Assembly: GCF_034651555.1 (NCBI RefSeq)
Contig: NZ_JAYEEQ010000003.1
Span: 186,001-250,000, forward strand
Origin: Aurantibrevibacter litoralis
Lineage (GTDB): Bacteria; Bacteroidota; Bacteroidia; Flavobacteriales; Flavobacteriaceae
Direction of reading: 5' to 3'
Length of the DNA stretch: 64,000 nucleotides
The position numbers were made by a program, and so were the translations under genes. Shown here piece by piece: positions 17,847-26,890 of the stretch (the first letter of the stretch is position 1; each line of letters begins with the position of its first letter). Under the pieces are notes generated by a model. That model worked only from the letters and a program-made list of their open reading frames with translations. It was not told the origin of the DNA and made no database searches.

Positions 17847-18875
17847 ATGAAAAAGCTTAGAATAACCTTACTGCCATTTGCCATCCTTTTGTTGGCCTGT
17901 AAGGAAGTGCCACAAAAGGAAATCTCTCAACCGGAAACAAAAGAATTCCATTTTTCGATTGAAATTTTGGACGATGAAGCGCTGAATCTATTAGATCCCG
18001 AAGCTGAACTAAAAGTTCTAGCAGGGGGTTTTCAATGGACTGAAGGGCCTCTTTGGATTTCATCGGGAAATTATTTGCTTTTTTCAGAAATCCCCGGGAA
18101 TAAGGTGTATAAATGGGACGCTGTAAACGACACTACGGTTTACCTGCAACCATCGGGCTATAGCGGTGCCGGCTATTACAGTAAAGAACCCGGTGCTAAT
18201 GGACTATTGCTTAATCCGCAGGGCGAATTGGTGCTCATGCAACATGGCGATCGAAGAATTGTTAAAATGAACGCCCCTTTAGATGCACCGTCGACCAATT
18301 TCATAACCCTTGTAGACAATTACCAAGGAAAAAAATTGAATAGCCCCAATGATGGCGTATTCGACAGAGAAGGTAACCTCTATTTTACAGATCCTCCTTA
18401 TGGCCTTCCAGCTGGGATGGCAGACCCGAGCAAAGAACTCGATTTTCAAGGCGTGTATTTCTTGCGTACCAATGGTGAACTAATTCTATTGGATAAACTA
18501 TCACGGCCTAATGGCATTGTACTTTCCACCGATGAAAAAACCTTATACGTGGCAGTTTCAGACGAATCGCATGCGGTTTGGTATACCTATGATATCGAGG
18601 ATCCCGGGCAGGTAGCCAACAAACATTTGTTTTATGATGTTACACATCTCATAGGAAAAGAAGGGGAACAGGGCTTGCCCGATGGCATGGTAATGCATTC
18701 TCGTAACTATCTTTTTGCTACAGGACCGGGTGGTGTTTGGGTTTTTACCGAAAAAGCCAAGGCTATTGCAAGGATTCACACAGGATTAGCGACTTCAAAT
18801 TGTACATTTTCGGCAGACGAACATACGCTATATATTACCGCAGACGATTTTTTACTTTCTGTAGATGTGCTGTAA
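17847..18875 (+). CDS. SMP-30/gluconolactonase-like lipoprotein
   Basis: A lipoprotein (LLLAC, Cys18) with a six-bladed SMP-30/gluconolactonase beta-propeller. Divalent-metal ligands of this family are visible: the Glu in WTEGPLW, the Asn in NSPNDG, and the Asp in GLPDGM. Family members hydrolyse sugar lactones such as gluconolactone, and some act on other lactones or organophosphates. The lipoprotein signal puts it in the envelope. It stands alone, with gaps of 386 bp upstream and 264 bp downstream. The substrate is not determined. Confidence 0.87.
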   Translation: MKKLRITLLPFAILLLACKEVPQKEISQPETKEFHFSIEILDDEALNLLDPEAELKVLAGGFQWTEGPLWISSGNYLLFSEIPGNKVYKWDAVNDTTVYLQPSGYSGAGYYSKEPGANGLLLNPQGELVLMQHGDRRIVKMNAPLDAPSTNFITLVDNYQGKKLNSPNDGVFDREGNLYFTDPPYGLPAGMADPSKELDFQGVYFLRTNGELILLDKLSRPNGIVLSTDEKTLYVAVSDESHAVWYTYDIEDPGQVANKHLFYDVTHLIGKEGEQGLPDGMVMHSRNYLFATGPGGVWVFTEKAKAIARIHTGLATSNCTFSADEHTLYITADDFLLSVDVL

Positions 18876-18965
18876 TACTACGCTTTTAGCAACGGCTTGT
18901 TATTTTTGTCTGTGTTTTTGAACATCAATTGCGTAAACAATCCATAATAATCAAAAATTGCACCT

Positions 18966-18973
18966 TATATTTG
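18966..18973 (+). promoter_or_regulatory. -7 box TATATTTG upstream of the cold-shock gene
   Basis: A perfect TAnnTTTG match. No TTTG is found at the standard -33 distance. Transcription from here would give the cold-shock gene a leader of about 160 nt. Confidence 0.5.
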
Positions 18974-18979
18974 TAACGG

Positions 18980-19139
18980 ATATTGGAGTGTTGTTTTTTT
19001 AGTGTTAAATTACAGCGCAACCGTAAACTTCCTGGCAAATTGAATTAGACTATAACAAATACTTCGTATTTTTTATTGCTATTATAAGCGGGTAACAGAG
19101 ATCTGTAATTAAAATTAACTTAAAAAATTAAAAGCACCT
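18980..19139 (+). promoter_or_regulatory. Long 5' leader of the cold-shock gene
   Basis: If the -7 box at 18966-18973 is used, this stretch is transcribed but not translated. It contains an AT-rich hairpin, AAATAC (19057-19062) with GTATTT (19066-19071), followed by TTTA, which resembles a weak attenuator. Long structured leaders are known for cspA-type genes, so temperature-dependent folding is an inference. Confidence 0.4.
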
Positions 19140-19589
19140 ATGGCGAGAGCTCAAGAAACCTTTGGTAAAAAGGAAAGAGAAAAAAAACGCTTAAAGAAAA
19201 AAGAGGAAAAGCAGAAAAAGAAAGTAGAACGAAAGGCCAATGCTACCGGTGGAGGCTTGGAGAATATGTTGGTTTATGTAGATGAATTTGGTCAACTTAC
19301 CGATACGCCGCCAGATCCATCGAAAAGAATTAAAGTGGATGCTGAGAGTATCGTTATTGGGGTACCTAAAAAGGAAGAACAAGAACCCGAAGATCCTATT
19401 CGGAAGGGTAAAGTTTCTTTTTTTGATAGTTCTAAAGGTTTTGGTTTTATCATAGACAGTGAAAACCAGGAAAAGTATTTTGTACATGTAAGTGGTGTCC
19501 TCGAAGCCATTGAAGAAAACGATAAGGTTTCTTTTGAATTGGAGCGTGGGCAAAAAGGCATGAACGCTGTTAGAGTAAAGAAAGTGTAG
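19140..19589 (+). CDS. Cold-shock domain protein with basic N-terminal extension
   Basis: A 149-residue protein. Residues 90-149 form a cold-shock domain with GKVSFFDSSKGFGFI (RNP1-like) and KYFVHVSGV (RNP2-like, with Phe and His). The first 35 residues are a very basic helix rich in Lys and Arg (KKEREKKRLKKKEEK), followed by an acidic or polar linker. Cold-shock domains bind single-stranded RNA or DNA and melt secondary structure; the basic tail probably adds non-specific RNA affinity. This layout is common in Bacteroidota and is longer than the 65-70 residue CspA form. Confidence 0.9.
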   Translation: MARAQETFGKKEREKKRLKKKEEKQKKKVERKANATGGGLENMLVYVDEFGQLTDTPPDPSKRIKVDAESIVIGVPKKEEQEPEDPIRKGKVSFFDSSKGFGFIIDSENQEKYFVHVSGVLEAIEENDKVSFELERGQKGMNAVRVKKV

Positions 19590-19821
19590 TTCGGTACATA
19601 CCGTTGAACTGTTGTCAATTTGGGTCATACTTCGTCGCAAAAACAACTCATAGAAGTTTGTAGTTTCTTTATAATATAGGTAATGTAATCATTTAAGGTG
19701 ACATGGTTAGGGTTGTTACAGAAACCGTTTTACCTGCAAATTTACTATTGGTTTTCCCTTTTCGGTGGGAGAGGCAATGTACATTACTGTACTAAATCCC
19801 TCGATGAGGGTTTCATTGTTT

Positions 19822-21090
19822 ATGACCAAATCGGATCCTTATGCCGCTTTGCGGTTTCAAGAGTTCAATATATTTCTTATTGTACGCTTTGCCATGGTAT
19901 TTGCGTGGTCCATGCAATTTGTAATAATAGAATGGGAAGTGTACAGCCTTACAAAAAATCCACTATCGTTAGGGATTATCGGTTTAATGGAGGTTATTCC
20001 TGCGGTTGGCATGGCACTGTTTGCGGGTCATATTGTGGATCAGAAGGAAAAAAGAACACTCTTATTTTGGTGTTTATTGGGGTTTTTCGGGATCAGTTTC
20101 GGACTTTTTCTACTCACTTGGCCTAGAATAACGAGTACAATATCGTTTACTGCCACCCTGTACACCATCTATTTTTTGGTTTTTCTCGGAGGGTTAGTAC
20201 GTGCCTTTATAGGACCTACCGTCTTTTCACTTTTTGCCTTAATTGTTCCTAAAAAAGTCTATGCTAATGCGGCTACTTGGAGCAGTTCGGTATGGCAAAT
20301 AGGCGCGGTACTTGGCCCTGCTCTTGCAGGATTTGCCATTGGATGGATTGGGGTTCATTGGGCTATGTGTCTCATTCTTGCCTTTGTTGGTGTCGCTATG
20401 CTGAGCCTTAGCCGCATCCAAAAAAAGCCGTTATTAAATCCTAATTTGAGAGATCCCCTGTGGAAAAGCTTAAAAGTGGGACTGAAATTTGTAAGAGATA
20501 CCAAGGTAATTCTCGTTGCCCTTGCATTAGATATGGTTGCGGTGTTATTTGGTGGTGCTGTGGCTTTGTTGCCTATTTTTGCACAAGATATTTTAAAAGT
20601 GGGCGCAGATGGATTTGGCGTTTTGCGCGCTGCTCCTGCTGTAGGCGCTTTTTTAATGATGTTCTTGTCGGCATATTTCCCTTTAACTAAAAAGGCCGGA
20701 CTAAAATTACTTGTTGCGATTTTTGGTTTTGGACTTTGTATTATTGTTTTTGGGCTTTCATCGTGGTATTGGCTTTCGGTGATGGCCTTATTTTTTAGCG
20801 GCGTTACAGACGGTATTTCAATGATCATCCGCCAAACGATATTGCAATTAAAAATCCCCGATCATATGCGAGGTAGAGTGGCTTCTGTAAACGCTATTTT
20901 CGTAGGATCTTCCAACGAGTTAGGTGCGTTCGAAAGTGGATTAACGGCAAAACTGATGGGTACCGTTAATGCAGTCGTTTTTGGAGGAATAATGACCCTG
21001 ATTACAGTAAGTAGTACGGCATTATGGGCTCCGAAATTTCGAAAATTAGATCTTAATGAAGAGGTAGAAGACAGTCAGCAAGTACCTTAA
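19822..21090 (+). CDS. MFS transporter (EntS-like branch)
   Basis: A membrane protein of 422 residues with about twelve hydrophobic segments and the MFS loop signature GHIVDQKEKR between helices 2 and 3. The N-terminus MTKSDPYAALRF is cytoplasmic and leads into the first helix; the ATG at 19822 is preferred over upstream ATG or TTG codons, which would add a non-homologous-looking stretch. The overall pattern (ARFQEFNIFLI start, SMIIRQTILQLKIPDHMRGRV late motif) is that of MFS_3/EntS exporters. The substrate is unknown. The gene is monocistronic. Confidence 0.85.
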   Translation: MTKSDPYAALRFQEFNIFLIVRFAMVFAWSMQFVIIEWEVYSLTKNPLSLGIIGLMEVIPAVGMALFAGHIVDQKEKRTLLFWCLLGFFGISFGLFLLTWPRITSTISFTATLYTIYFLVFLGGLVRAFIGPTVFSLFALIVPKKVYANAATWSSSVWQIGAVLGPALAGFAIGWIGVHWAMCLILAFVGVAMLSLSRIQKKPLLNPNLRDPLWKSLKVGLKFVRDTKVILVALALDMVAVLFGGAVALLPIFAQDILKVGADGFGVLRAAPAVGAFLMMFLSAYFPLTKKAGLKLLVAIFGFGLCIIVFGLSSWYWLSVMALFFSGVTDGISMIIRQTILQLKIPDHMRGRVASVNAIFVGSSNELGAFESGLTAKLMGTVNAVVFGGIMTLITVSSTALWAPKFRKLDLNEEVEDSQQVP

Positions 21091-21326
21091 TTCATTTTTT
21101 TTCAACCCAATAGATATCCTAAAAATTCATTCTATGATTCGTAACCCGACGGGTGATATTCATTGAAAAACCAAAAATAACCCTTCAAATTATAATATTG
21201 ACAAAATACAGGGATTAATATTGTTAAATAATCATAATTGTTGATACTTAGCGAATCTAATTTTCTTTCAAAAAGAATAAATTTAGTACCTTTCTTAGGA
21301 GAAAATAATCTAATAAATAAGCGAAT

Positions 21327-22850
21327 ATGGAAACACAAGAAGCAGTCTACAATACCGTAGAACGACCCAAATTTAAAGAAAGGTATGATCACTTTATTGG
21401 AGGTGAATGGGTAAAACCCAGTAGTGGGGAGTATTTTGATAATATTAGCCCTATAGACGGCAAAGTCTTTACACAAGCAGCGAGAGGAAACAAAGACGAT
21501 ATTAATAGGGCATTAGATGCGGCCCATGCGGCATTTCCGAAATGGTCTACCACTTCCGCCGCTGCGAGAGCCAACGTGCTCCTAAAAATAGCCGATGTCA
21601 TTGAAGAAAATTTGGAATTTTTAGCACGAATAGAAACCGTGGACAACGGGAAAGCACTCCGGGAAACTAGGGCAGCCGACTTACCGCTCTGTATAGATCA
21701 TTTTAGATATTTTGCAGGTGCCATACGAGCCGATGAAAGTTCTATCTCCGAACACGATTCTAATACCATCAGTATTAATCTGCAAGAACCCCTAGGTGTG
21801 GTTGGACAGATTATACCTTGGAATTTTCCATTGCTTATGGCCACATGGAAAATAGCACCTGCGCTGGCTGCCGGCTGCTGCACGGTGGTAAAGCCTGCTG
21901 AACAAACGCCTACCAGCATAATGGTGCTTATGGAGTTAATTCAAGATATTGTGCCTCCGGGCGTATTAAATGTGGTTACCGGTTTTGGAACCGAAGCAGG
22001 AAAACCCTTGGCCATGTCGCCTCGGATCGCTAAAGTGGCCTTTACAGGAGAAACCACTACCGGCAGATTGATTATGCAATATGCCTCGGAAAACCTTATT
22101 CCTGTGACCATGGAATTGGGAGGGAAATCGCCCAATATTTTTATGAAGAGTATTGCTGATGCCGATGATGACTTTTTTGACAAATGTGTAGAAGGTGCCG
22201 TTATGTTTGCCTTGAACCAAGGAGAGGTATGTACCTGTCCGTCCCGAATTTTGGTAGATGAATCTATTTATGACCGCTTTATGGAACGGGTTGTGGCCAG
22301 AACCAAGGCTATAAAAATGGGTCATCCGTTGGCCGACGATACCATGATGGGGGCACAAGCATCGAATGATCAATATGAAAAAATTCTTTCGTATTTAGAC
22401 ATAGGAAAACAAGAAGGAGCCGAAGTGCTTTGTGGAGGAGATTCGGCACACCTCAATTCCGGTTTAGAAAACGGCTATTACATACAACCTACCATTTTTA
22501 AAGGACATAATAAAATGCGAATTTTTCAGGAAGAAATTTTTGGTCCTGTAACTTCCGTAACCACCTTTAAAAATGCAGACGAAGCCATAGCCATTGCCAA
22601 CGATACATTATATGGCTTGGGTGCCGGAATATGGACCCGAGACGCGCATGAAATTTACCAAATGCCACGTGCTATTAAAGCGGGTAGGGTATGGGTAAAT
22701 TGTTATCACGCTTATCCGGCTCACGCGCCTTTTGGAGGGTATAAAAAATCCGGATTTGGTAGAGAAAACCACAAGATGATGCTTAACCATTATAGAAACA
22801 CCAAGAACATGCTTATTTCTTACGATAAGAAGAAATTAGGTTTTTTTTAG
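21327..22850 (+). CDS. NAD-dependent aldehyde dehydrogenase (acetaldehyde-type)
   Basis: A 507-residue ALDH superfamily enzyme. Motifs are IIPWNFPLLMATWK (cofactor site), FTGETTTGR, the general base Glu in MELGGKSPN, and the catalytic Cys in NQGEVCTCPSR. The FGGYKKSGFGRENH C-terminal segment matches the ExaC/AcoD acetaldehyde dehydrogenases. The gene is followed by a strong terminator and then by a DUF779 gene; that pairing is characteristic of this ALDH group. The enzyme probably oxidises acetaldehyde or a similar short aldehyde to the acid. Confidence 0.93.
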   Translation: METQEAVYNTVERPKFKERYDHFIGGEWVKPSSGEYFDNISPIDGKVFTQAARGNKDDINRALDAAHAAFPKWSTTSAAARANVLLKIADVIEENLEFLARIETVDNGKALRETRAADLPLCIDHFRYFAGAIRADESSISEHDSNTISINLQEPLGVVGQIIPWNFPLLMATWKIAPALAAGCCTVVKPAEQTPTSIMVLMELIQDIVPPGVLNVVTGFGTEAGKPLAMSPRIAKVAFTGETTTGRLIMQYASENLIPVTMELGGKSPNIFMKSIADADDDFFDKCVEGAVMFALNQGEVCTCPSRILVDESIYDRFMERVVARTKAIKMGHPLADDTMMGAQASNDQYEKILSYLDIGKQEGAEVLCGGDSAHLNSGLENGYYIQPTIFKGHNKMRIFQEEIFGPVTSVTTFKNADEAIAIANDTLYGLGAGIWTRDAHEIYQMPRAIKAGRVWVNCYHAYPAHAPFGGYKKSGFGRENHKMMLNHYRNTKNMLISYDKKKLGFF

Positions 22851-22882
22851 ATCAATCTAAGAAGATAGTGATCTAATTTTTG

Positions 22883-22910
22883 AAGAGAAGGTAATCCGCT
22901 ACCTTCTCTT
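22883..22910 (+). terminator. Intrinsic terminator of the aldehyde dehydrogenase gene
   Basis: A perfect 11-bp stem, AAGAGAAGGTA at 22883-22893 with TACCTTCTCTT at 22900-22910, and a 6-nt loop, followed by TAATTTTT. It lies between the ALDH and DUF779 genes, so the two probably need separate promoters or readthrough. Confidence 0.9.
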
Positions 22911-22968
22911 TAATTTTTAATAAAATTTTGCAACCTAAAGATGGTGTATCATCCTTAAAAATAAACGT

Positions 22969-23349
22969 ATGAATACTATAGCAGTAACACGAGTAGAGGC
23001 AACCCCTAAAGCCGAAGAAGTCATAGAAACACTACGGAAACGCTTCGGACCATTAATGTTTCACCAAAGTGGTGGCTGTTGCGATGGCTCATCTCCCATG
23101 TGTTTTGAATACGGAGAATTTAAAATTGGCGAGAGCGATATCTTATTGGGTAGGGTACACGATTGTCCGTTTTACATGTCGAGAGATCAATATGAATATT
23201 GGAAACATACCCACCTTACACTAGATGTCACCAAAGGGCGTGGTTCTAGTTTTTCACTAGAAATTCCTATGGGAGTCCGATTCATGATTCGATCTCGACT
23301 ATTTACCAACGAGGAATTAGATCGACTTAACGCTACAGGAAATCTCTAA
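22969..23349 (+). CDS. DUF779 protein (aldehyde dehydrogenase partner)
   Basis: A 126-residue DUF779 protein with the family's cysteine-rich core: GGCCDGSSPMC near residues 36-46 and VHDCPFYMS near residue 64. Genes of this family are repeatedly found beside AcoD/ExaC-type aldehyde dehydrogenases, as here, so it may be an accessory or metal-binding factor for that enzyme. The biochemical role is not known. The Cys pattern would allow binding of a metal or an aldehyde adduct, which is speculation. Confidence 0.9.
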   Translation: MNTIAVTRVEATPKAEEVIETLRKRFGPLMFHQSGGCCDGSSPMCFEYGEFKIGESDILLGRVHDCPFYMSRDQYEYWKHTHLTLDVTKGRGSSFSLEIPMGVRFMIRSRLFTNEELDRLNATGNL

Positions 23350-23378
23350 ACTACGTTGCCTATTATATCTTTTCATCC

Positions 23379-24050
23379 ATGTTGACAAAGCCTAAGTTAT
23401 TAATTTTTGATGTAAACGAGACGCTTCTCAATATGCAACCCTTAAAATCTAAGGTAAATTTTGCGCTAAAAAACGATTTTGCTTTTGCAATTTGGTTTTC
23501 AACATTACTTCATTATTCCCTTGTAGAATCCGTGTCGCAACGTTATCGAAGTTTTAGCGCCATTGCAGCAGCCACCTTTGAAATGGTGTCGCAACAGTTT
23601 AATGTGTCTCTGACTCCCGCTGATATTCAAAATATATTGAGTACCATTACAAAACTACCTGCTCATCCTGATGTTGCCGAAGGACTTACAAATCTAAAGT
23701 TGGCACAATATAAAATAGCAGCACTAACCAATGGCGACCTTAAAGTAGCTGAAGCCCAACTGAATTACGCCGGAATACGTCCTTATTTTGATATGGTTTT
23801 AAGTGTGGAAAGTGTTGGCTATTATAAACCTCATCCCAATGCGTATGCGCACGCCCTTAAAACTATGAATTGTGCTGGGAATGATGCCATGATGATCGCA
23901 GCACACGGCTGGGATATTATGGGCGCACAACAAGCAGGTATTCAAAGTTGTTTTATTGCACGTCCGTCGCAATTCCAGTATCCTTTGGTTGCCGAGGCAG
24001 ACCTGACGTGTTCGGACCTTATAGAAGTGGCCCGGGTATTAGCTGCCTAA
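23379..24050 (+). CDS. Type II (S)-2-haloacid dehalogenase-like HAD hydrolase
   Basis: A 223-residue HAD hydrolase. The nucleophile motif is FDVNETLL (Asp11), in which the second Asp of phosphatases is replaced by Asn, as in haloacid dehalogenases. Other HAD motifs are LTNGD (Thr/Asn site), KPHPNAY (Lys) and MMIAAHGWD (acidic site). The family hydrolyses 2-haloacids, but many members act on unknown substrates. It follows the DUF779 gene by 29 bp and may share its transcript. Confidence 0.87.
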   Translation: MLTKPKLLIFDVNETLLNMQPLKSKVNFALKNDFAFAIWFSTLLHYSLVESVSQRYRSFSAIAAATFEMVSQQFNVSLTPADIQNILSTITKLPAHPDVAEGLTNLKLAQYKIAALTNGDLKVAEAQLNYAGIRPYFDMVLSVESVGYYKPHPNAYAHALKTMNCAGNDAMMIAAHGWDIMGAQQAGIQSCFIARPSQFQYPLVAEADLTCSDLIEVARVLAA

Positions 24051-24162
24051 AACATTAGGTTAAAAGGAATAGTGGTAAAATCTCTGGAGATTATATGCAA
24101 ATCGTAATGATATCGTAAAGCGGAAAAGGCAAATACATCTCTTACATTCATAGTGCAATGTG

Positions 24163-24170
24163 TATTTTTG
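24163..24170 (+). promoter_or_regulatory. -7 box TATTTTTG upstream of the MscS gene
   Basis: A TAnnTTTG match that would place the transcription start near 24177, 21 nt before the ATG. No good TTTG is seen at the -33 position. Confidence 0.5.
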
Positions 24171-24197
24171 CAATTCATATAGTATAGATGTATTGGT

Positions 24198-25439
24198 ATG
24201 TTAAAAAAATGGCTCACGGAGATACTTTCCGATTTTCAAATTAATCCGTTGTGGATAGAGATAGCCAATGCGGTACTCTTACTCATCGCATTGCTTTTCT
24301 TGATTTTTTTTATCGATTTTATTTTGCGAAAATTGATTTTAAGTTCCTTTACGCAATTTGCGAAGCGTACGGAAACCAAATTTGATGATATTGTTATACA
24401 AAATAAAGTACCCCGCAATATAGCCCATATTGTACCTTTTCTTCTGGCGCTAGAATTTGTGCCCACAGTATTTTCCGATTTTCCTTATGTAGAAATTTTG
24501 GTGGAAAAAGCACTATGGGTTTTTGCTATAGTGCTACTTTTATGGCTAGTGCGCAGTGTGCTAAATGCCTGCAAGGATTATTTAAAGACCTTAGATAATT
24601 TTAAACAAAAACCCATAGACAGCTACGTACAGGTGTTTATGATATTTATATGGGTATTGGGCATCTTTTCGGCCATAGCCATCCTAACAGAGATAAAATT
24701 CGTCACTTTTATCACCAGTTTAGGTGCCGTTTCTGCGGTTATTTTATTGATTTTTAAGGATACGCTGTTGGGGTTTGTGGCCAGTATTCAGGTTTCCATA
24801 AACGATATGGTGCGCATAGGGGACTGGATTACTTTTGAAAAATACGGTGCCGATGGCGATGTCATCGAAATTAACTTGGCTACTGTTAAAGTGCAAAATT
24901 TTGACAAAACCATCACCACCATACCCACCTATGCCTTAATCTCCGACTCTTTTAAAAACTGGCGCGGTATGTCCGAATCCGGAGGTAGACGTATTCGAAG
25001 AGCCATCAATATTCGCATGAAGAGCATTAAATATCTTACGGAAACTGATGTGGATAGACTTCGTGCTATAACGATTATTGCCGACTATTTACACCATCGT
25101 CAAACCGAAATCAAAAACTACAATCATCAACAAGAAATAGACAAAACGCTGTTGCTCAACGGACGCAACCTGACCAATTTGGGGGTTTTTCGGAAATACA
25201 TCGAAAGCTACATACAAGGGCATTCTGCAATTAACAAAGATATGATGATTATGACCCGACAGTTGGCACCCACCACTCAGGGAATACCGTTAGAAATCTA
25301 TGCCTTTAGTGCCGACAAACGATGGCAGAATTATGAATATATCATGGCCGATATTTTTGACCACATCATTGCCGCCGTCCCGTATTTTGATCTTGAAATT
25401 TTTGAATTACAAGGTTTTTCTCAGGACATGCGGTCGTAG
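24198..25439 (+). CDS. MscS-family mechanosensitive channel (YbdG-like)
   Basis: A 413-residue membrane protein. Five or so hydrophobic helices in residues 20-190 precede the pore-lining segment (LGAVSAVILLIFKDTLLGFVA) and the beta domain beginning SIQVSINDMVRIGDWI. The following cytoplasmic cage with GRRIRRAINI and a long C-terminal region resembles E. coli YbdG/MscM. It would open under membrane tension to release solutes in osmotic downshock. Confidence 0.9.
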   Translation: MLKKWLTEILSDFQINPLWIEIANAVLLLIALLFLIFFIDFILRKLILSSFTQFAKRTETKFDDIVIQNKVPRNIAHIVPFLLALEFVPTVFSDFPYVEILVEKALWVFAIVLLLWLVRSVLNACKDYLKTLDNFKQKPIDSYVQVFMIFIWVLGIFSAIAILTEIKFVTFITSLGAVSAVILLIFKDTLLGFVASIQVSINDMVRIGDWITFEKYGADGDVIEINLATVKVQNFDKTITTIPTYALISDSFKNWRGMSESGGRRIRRAINIRMKSIKYLTETDVDRLRAITIIADYLHHRQTEIKNYNHQQEIDKTLLLNGRNLTNLGVFRKYIESYIQGHSAINKDMMIMTRQLAPTTQGIPLEIYAFSADKRWQNYEYIMADIFDHIIAAVPYFDLEIFELQGFSQDMRS

Positions 25440-25533
25440 TCACTTTTCATTCCGCCAACACAGTAACATTTTTTAATAGTTGAGTGCAGTTTGTTTCGTT
25501 TGTGTAATTTTACAACCAGAAACCATAAGGCTG

Positions 25534-25541
25534 TACCTTTG
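25534..25541 (+). promoter_or_regulatory. -7 box TACCTTTG upstream of the DMT transporter
   Basis: TAnnTTTG followed by C, as usual in Flavobacteriia. The leader would be about 64 nt. The -33 element is not at the expected spacing. Confidence 0.45.
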
Positions 25542-25611
25542 CTGTGCATATGTAATTGCGACCCCAATGGGCTTTAAAATAAATTTGTACAACAATAGAA
25601 CAGCATAAACT

Positions 25612-26541
25612 ATGGCCAAGCTGCCAAAAACGTCGCTAATTATCCTTGCCTTCTTTGCCATTTACGTAATTTGGGGATCTACCTATTTGCTCAATAAAAT
25701 TGCTGTTTCAGAACTCCCGCCTTTCATGTTGGCTGCTATACGATTTTTGACCGCCGGTATTCTCATTTTTATCATTGCCAAAATAATGGGAATTTCTATA
25801 CGCATTACACCGAAGCAATTTAAAAATACGGTCATTGCCGGATTTCTGTTCCTTACCTTTGGAAATGGGGTAGTGGTTTGGGCACTAAAATTTGTAGACA
25901 GTGGTTTTGCGGCATTAGAAATATCGGCACAACCCCTTGTAATTTTACTCTTGATGCGTGTATTGCAAGGAAAGAAAATTAAGGCCATGTCTGTGGTGGG
26001 TGTGGTATTGGGCATCATCGGCATTTATTTGTTAGTAAGTCAGAAACAGGTACTAACCCAAGAAGGCTCGGTTGCGGGTATGGTAATGATTTTCTTTTGT
26101 ATGATCAGTTGGTCTTATGGGAGCATCTTTGTAGGTACATCAGATCTTCCCTCTAATTATTTTGTAAATACAGGCTATCAAATGGTTACCGGAGGCATCA
26201 TGCTGAGTATTGCAAGTTTGCTTTTTGGAGAATATTGGTCACTACCAACAGCCTGGAGCAGCCCCGTGCAGATTTCGATGGTACTGCTTGTTCTTTTTGG
26301 TAGTATTGTAGCTTTTACGTCCTTTAATTACCTCTTAAAAACAGTGTCGCCCGAAAAAGTAGCAACCTCCACCTATGTAAACCCTATTGTCGCATTACTT
26401 TTAGGTTGGTTTTTTTTAAAAGAACAAATTTCCACGCAATCGGTCTTAGCCGCTATTTTGATGCTTACGGGCGTATATTTTATTAACACGAAGAAAAAAT
26501 TGGCGCTGTTTTCGAGATTTCGGAGTGTAGGGAAATCCTAA
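25612..26541 (+). CDS. EamA/DMT-family transporter (YedA-like)
   Basis: A 309-residue protein with ten hydrophobic segments arranged as two EamA repeats. Typical features are the first-helix IYVIWGSTYL motif and the second-half KTVSPEKVATSTYVNPIVALLLGW. This group exports amino acids or metabolites, with purine or drug export in some cases. No binding residues decide the substrate. It is monocistronic, with a 349-bp gap after it. Confidence 0.9.
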   Translation: MAKLPKTSLIILAFFAIYVIWGSTYLLNKIAVSELPPFMLAAIRFLTAGILIFIIAKIMGISIRITPKQFKNTVIAGFLFLTFGNGVVVWALKFVDSGFAALEISAQPLVILLLMRVLQGKKIKAMSVVGVVLGIIGIYLLVSQKQVLTQEGSVAGMVMIFFCMISWSYGSIFVGTSDLPSNYFVNTGYQMVTGGIMLSIASLLFGEYWSLPTAWSSPVQISMVLLVLFGSIVAFTSFNYLLKTVSPEKVATSTYVNPIVALLLGWFFLKEQISTQSVLAAILMLTGVYFINTKKKLALFSRFRSVGKS

Positions 26542-26890
26542 GTCCTTGCTAATTCATTGGAGTAACAGCAAAGTGGGTTGTATGGGTTAGCCATAGCGTA
26601 AATCTGAGAGCGAAATCCTCAAAAGGAAATCGGGGAATAGCACTATTTTAAGCTTCACAAGAGCATGATTGTAATGCCTCCTGATTCTCAAAAATTTACA
26701 GCTTGCCATTTTCTGACAAAAGAGTAGCTATCTTTACGGCAACAGAAAGATTATCTAGGGTAATCTTATATTTCTTTGGTATCCCTGAGCTTTACAAGTA
26801 CAATACAGCAGCCTGTGTTTTCGTAAATGAGAAGCCATGGTAATAGCGATCACCCAAATGACATACAGTAGCAGAAATATAAACAGACCT
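26542..26890. other. 349-bp intergenic stretch
   Basis: No gene is supported. TATCTTTA at 26729-26736 is a possible -7 box for the helicase downstream, with a TTG 23 bp upstream. No strong terminator for the transporter is visible. Confidence 0.4.

Noticed and set aside
19698..20126. A 142-codon plus-strand frame
   Set aside because: Another frame of the MFS transporter and its leader; aromatic-rich nonsense composition.
26837..26890. N-terminal extension of the helicase from an earlier ATG
   Set aside because: The 18 added residues have no match to the family's usual start, which fits ATG 26891.
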